Below, piece after piece: positions 60,501 to 64,000 of a DNA stretch of 64,000 nucleotides. This stretch comes from Caenorhabditis elegans (Eukaryota; Nematoda; Chromadorea; Rhabditida; Rhabditidae): assembly GCF_000002985.6 (NCBI RefSeq), contig NC_003284.9, positions 16,678,001-16,742,000 of the forward strand. The letters are read 5' to 3'. Each line of letters opens with the position of its first letter. Position 1 is the first letter of the stretch. Made by a program: the position numbers and the translations under genes. Under the pieces are notes generated by a model that was not told the origin of the DNA, searched no databases, and saw nothing but the letters and a program-made list of their open reading frames with translations.

Positions 60501-63500
60501 ACAACCTTTAAACTGCCAACACAAATGCACATTTATAGAATTTTACGATCTTTCTTGCTCTTAAGACCCATTTATGTACAAGTGTCTTATCAGCAGAAAA
60601 CTGTTTGACCGGTCATTTGCTCATTTCCTGGCCCGCTGCTCTACTTTTAATATACATATGCATTTATTTCTAGTTTCACTCGCTTGTGTGCCTAACTTTT
60701 TCTAGTTGGTTAGAAATATTAGAAATAGAATTTGGTGGTTTACAATTAAAATGTTGTTATTTTCAATTTCATTTTTCTTGATAAAATTGTATTCTCTAAT
60801 GAATTACGCTTCAATAATTACTTCCTCTTTTTTTTCTTGCTGCTCTTCTTTAACTTTTATAGTAGCTAATTTTAGATCAGGTTAGACATAGACATCTGGG
60901 CGGAGCCTCGCGTTGTTATTCATTTATCCGCTTGTCAGCAAAAATGTATATCCATTTTCCTGACTCATTTTTCAATTCTTACATTATTTTTTGAACCTCT
61001 TATTCAAGAGTCCAAATGGCTTGAAGCTCGGAGAGCAATCAAGCGTAGTATACCCTTCCTTGTCTACATTAATTCTGATCTGTGAATTAGCTGACCAGAC
61101 GTTTTTTTTGCTCATTTTTTTTCAAGATAAAAATTTGTGTCATGGAGAAAATCAGAAAAATAGCGTTAGTCATGCTCACTGATGACAAGTAAAGGATTAT
61201 TTGTTTGAGACGCTAGGATCTGTCTGAGCTATGCTCCACTCCGTACTTGCTTTATTTACTATTCTTCTCCGAGCAAGAATCCGTCAACGAGCTCGAGCCA
61301 CGAGCCATTTTTAGAATCCGGAGCCGGGCAGCCAACCTCGCGTCCACATTGGCCAGCAAAATTTTGTTGCGCTTTTCATCTATGTTTTCTCTAAGTTTAT
61401 TTCATTTTATTTTATTCATCTGACCTCAGAAGGCTCCCTGAAAAAAGTAGGAAAAACGAAGAAATGGCAGTTCTGTGTAGTTTGTTGTTTTCATGGCCTT
61501 ATTGGAGGAGGGAGAATGACAATTCCAAAGTGCAATTGCGTCAATAACTTTTTCTAAATTAAGTTTTAGAGTTTTAGAAAAAGTTTTTATATTATGTTTC
61601 AACTATATTAGCTTATTGGCTAAAAATTAAAATAGAAGAAGTTAGGGATGTTTTTTTGCCTATTCACTTTCTATTTACCAAGACACATTGCTATATAATA
61701 TTCGCGTAAACCGAGCTCTTTTTTTTGCACAAAAATCTCAGCACTCTGACACTTCTTCTCGCCCTGCCCCTGCCTTATTCCTACTCATCCATATAATATT
61801 TTTGCTCGTATTTCAGGAGTATCGGCAGAAGCAAATGGACCTTATTGGTCACTTTCAACGCGCTCAGCAAGAGCTGAGCGTCCAACACATGCACAATTTA
61901 TATGCTGCGTTGCAACAACAACAGCAGTTGCAGAACTTGCAAACCGAGAGGAGCGCCGTCAATCCCTTGTTGATTAGCCAGCAGCATTCGACAGAGGATC
62001 AAAACTCAGGCCCAGGTACACATCTCAAAATAAAGCCGGAATGTTCTCAGACCAATGGGATTTGAAAAAAGACGAGTGTCATTGACAGGTTACAATAAAT
62101 AAATAAAAAACAAAAAAAAAAAAAAAACGTCTGCGACGTAATAGTTATAATAATTGGTTTCTTATGAATTGTTGTAGCGAAATTAGAGATCTCCCATGTC
62201 TGAAAATACTGGGCTAGACACATTCCTATATGAAAACATTATCAAGTCTACCAAGCAGAGCATAGGTTCTCATAATCATTGGTCTTCAGTAAAAATAATA
62301 TGTAATGCTATTCTAAGAACCCGAAAAAACAAATGCGATGGGAAAAATAGGATACTAGCAATTAATTGAGAAATACTTTTCGCTGTTTTGAATAGAGAAA
62401 AAACACAGACTAGAGCGAAAACGAATGCGCAAGTTTGCCTCAAATCATGCCTTCTGTACGGCCACGTGCTCCATATCCGCTTTTTATTATAGCAAGTAAA
62501 GCAATGGAAGAGGCGAAAAAAGACGACCATGTACTATTTGAGAAATCAACTTTCATCGTTTTTTTTTCATTTTCAGCTGCCCCATTATCACTGGCGAATT
62601 CCCTCACAAATCTCCTCTCCTCATCCAACGGCAATTTATCCGTACCACAGACGCCGACAAAAGAGCACCACCCGACGGCGCCAACATCAAATCGAAAATG
62701 GTGAGTTTCCGATTTCCTTCCTGCACTTTCAACAGCATGCCACAATGATTACCTCCTTGAGCCGGAAACAACCTTCGCTGTTTTTCAGTGACCTTCCGAG
62801 ATCAAACTCAACCACAATTTCACAGCTCACCAAAGATCGGCTCAAAAATATGATTGCCAACAGGAGTAAAGGGGAGAGTAACAGTCAGTCAAACTTGATG
62901 TCCAACAGTGTCACTGCCAATGGAAATGGGCATGACAATGGCAGAAAGCTCAAAAACTCAAACTCACAAGTCAACGTCTCCTCGCCACACTTTGAACCCT
63001 ACCGGTTACCGACGAGCCTGGCCAATGCGCACAATTTGCAACAAGCCAGCGAGTTTCAACTCAGAAAAGTTAATTCAGAGCCAAATCTTAAAATGCGAAT
63101 ACGTGCCAAACTATTGTCAAAAGGAAGTAGTCCTGTTCAACACGTGCAACAAAACAACTCACAGTTCAATTTCACACATCCTCAACTTAAAAGGTTAGTT
63201 TTCAAGTTGTGAATTTCAATTGATTAGATCCTTTTTCAGAAGTGACAGCGAAACTTCTCAAAATGTGCCACTCGACTTTATGCAATCTAGTTCTCAAACC
63301 AATCTACCACATCTCATGCTGCCATCACCGTCCCTGCCAAATCTAGCCGCCGCCGGCGCGTTCCATGGTCTTAATCTTCCAGTTGGTATGGGCTCTTTTT
63401 TCAAAAAATCACGTGTTTTGAGAGTACATATTTGCAGGACAGGATCTCAATGCTTTTATGGCTGTGGCTAATCTCAGCCCATTTCTCAGTCTTCCCAGTT

Positions 63501-64000
63501 TGTTGAACAAGAAATTAGAGCTCGGCGGATTGACGGATGAAGGTGGTGAGTTTACACTTGGTCTTGTGGTCTATGAGCCAAACACCTGAAAAGTAGTTTC
63601 CAATTTTTTGTATTTATTCAGGTTATAAACTATTTGAACAAAACCTAAGATATGAGCTGTTTATCGAATCAATCTCACGCCTACCATTGCAACCATTCTT
63701 ATTAATTTTATTGTATTTTATTCAGACCGAAACGGACTGATTGGCTCATCCTCCACATCATCTCTAGCTTCAAACGTTAGCATGGGATCTCACCAGTATC
63801 AATCACTGCTCAAGCAACAAATCCGCGACCTTGTGCTCCGGCGAAAAAGCCTTGTGAGAGAAGATCCAGAAGGCGAAGGGCTTGCCGAACTCTACAATGG
63901 CCTCCTTCCACAGGCCAAACTCCAACAACTTCAAGCGCTTGCAGCTGAATCCGGATTTCTGGCAAAACAAGAGCCCACGTGTACAACTGGATTAGGATAC
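51563..64000 (+). CDS. hda-4: Class IIa histone deacetylase, N-terminal half (runs off the window)
   Basis: Exons 51563-51703, 61817-62015, 62577-62700, 62789-63193, 63240-63385, 63438-63545 and 63726-64000 join in phase, giving about 466 residues. An acceptor at 51558 precedes the first ATG, so upstream non-coding exons or trans-splicing are likely. A Gln-rich coiled-coil (FQRAQQELSVQHMHNLYAAL, QQQQQLQ) matches the class IIa oligomerisation region. SQLTKDRLKNMIANRSKG resembles the MEF2-binding helix. FQLRKVNSEPNLKMRIRAKL near residue 250 is the conserved 14-3-3/SIK phosphorylation site, and SPSLPNL is a family landmark. LRRKSL may be a further site. The window ends at TTGLGY, where the deacetylase domain starts. 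Class IIa HDACs repress MEF2 targets and leave the nucleus when phosphorylated; in C. elegans HDA-4 acts downstream of KIN-29 (family knowledge). Confidence 0.93.
51704..61816 (+). other. 10-kb intron of hda-4
   Basis: Large for a worm intron and mostly AT-rich, with pyrimidine-rich islands and microsatellites ((CT)n at about 52516-52534 and 54703-54722; (TG)n at 55659-55674 and 55738-55751). Several CT-rich patches (54420-54720, 55500-55760, 59630-59950, 60000-60260) could be enhancers or alternative promoters; this is inferred from composition only. Confidence 0.6.
53287..53408 (+). CDS. Possible terminal exon nested in the hda-4 intron
   Basis: A GCCATTTCAG acceptor is followed by a frame reading SSRDGETNFRRILSVLRRAG then EFQVNWDSEKDLFIYIKR and TGA. 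Codon use is clearly unlike the AT-rich flanks. The open frame also extends upstream of the acceptor (FIIFYAPSSSLIAISE). It may be the last exon of a nested gene, an alternative end for an hda-4 transcript, or a fragment of a decayed gene. I recognise no domain. Confidence 0.4.
62094..62127 (+). promoter_or_regulatory. AATAAA signals and A16 tract in the second hda-4 intron
   Basis: If the donor at 62016 is not used, the frame adds GTHLKIKPECSQTNGI and stops at 62063. Overlapping AATAAA words (62094 on) and a long A run follow. This could end a truncated transcript, or be a coincidence of AT-rich intron sequence. Confidence 0.25.

Overview
The window is nuclear DNA of a Caenorhabditis nematode, most likely C. 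elegans and probably the X chromosome (my recollection of where hda-4 lies; not tested here). The evidence is an AT-rich base composition, many introns of about 40-60 bases with TTTTCAG-type acceptors, a tRNA inside an intron, and several nematode-style palindromic mini-transposons. All genes were assembled by hand from splice-phase-compatible exons.

Left third (1-13 kb): a one-exon histidine-rich small protein (1540-1797, +); a palindromic MITE; an LTR and primer-binding-site relic of a retrotransposon; two short elements with hAT-type hallmarks; then a minus-strand block. That block holds a haspin-like protein kinase (9196-8029) followed at once by a Ulp1/SENP-like cysteine protease (about 8084-6414), and upstream a four-exon unknown protein (12860-11618) whose third intron carries a tRNA-Ser(GCT) on the same strand.

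Middle (13-33 kb): mostly repeats. There are two full and at least three broken copies of one GC-rich hAT-like element, a 1.1-kb foldback, a 123-bp tandem array, a palindromic MITE and a 19-base C tract. The genes are a CK1-like kinase (24366-25440, +) that reads through the whole kinase fold except for one in-frame TAA, and a three-exon unknown small protein (28335-27876, -).

Right half (33-64 kb): a complete 13-exon Cys-loop ligand-gated anion channel (33798-42473, +, 497 residues, ACC/LGC-46-like); a tentative two-exon small secreted protein (45726-45232, -); a CT- and GT-rich promoter-like stretch near 49 kb; and the amino-terminal half of a class IIa histone deacetylase, hda-4 (51563 to the window end, +). 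A 10-kb first intron separates its first coding exon from the rest, and the window stops just as the deacetylase domain begins. The genes look functionally unrelated, except that the kinase and protease at 6-9 kb are close neighbours on one strand and may be expressed together.
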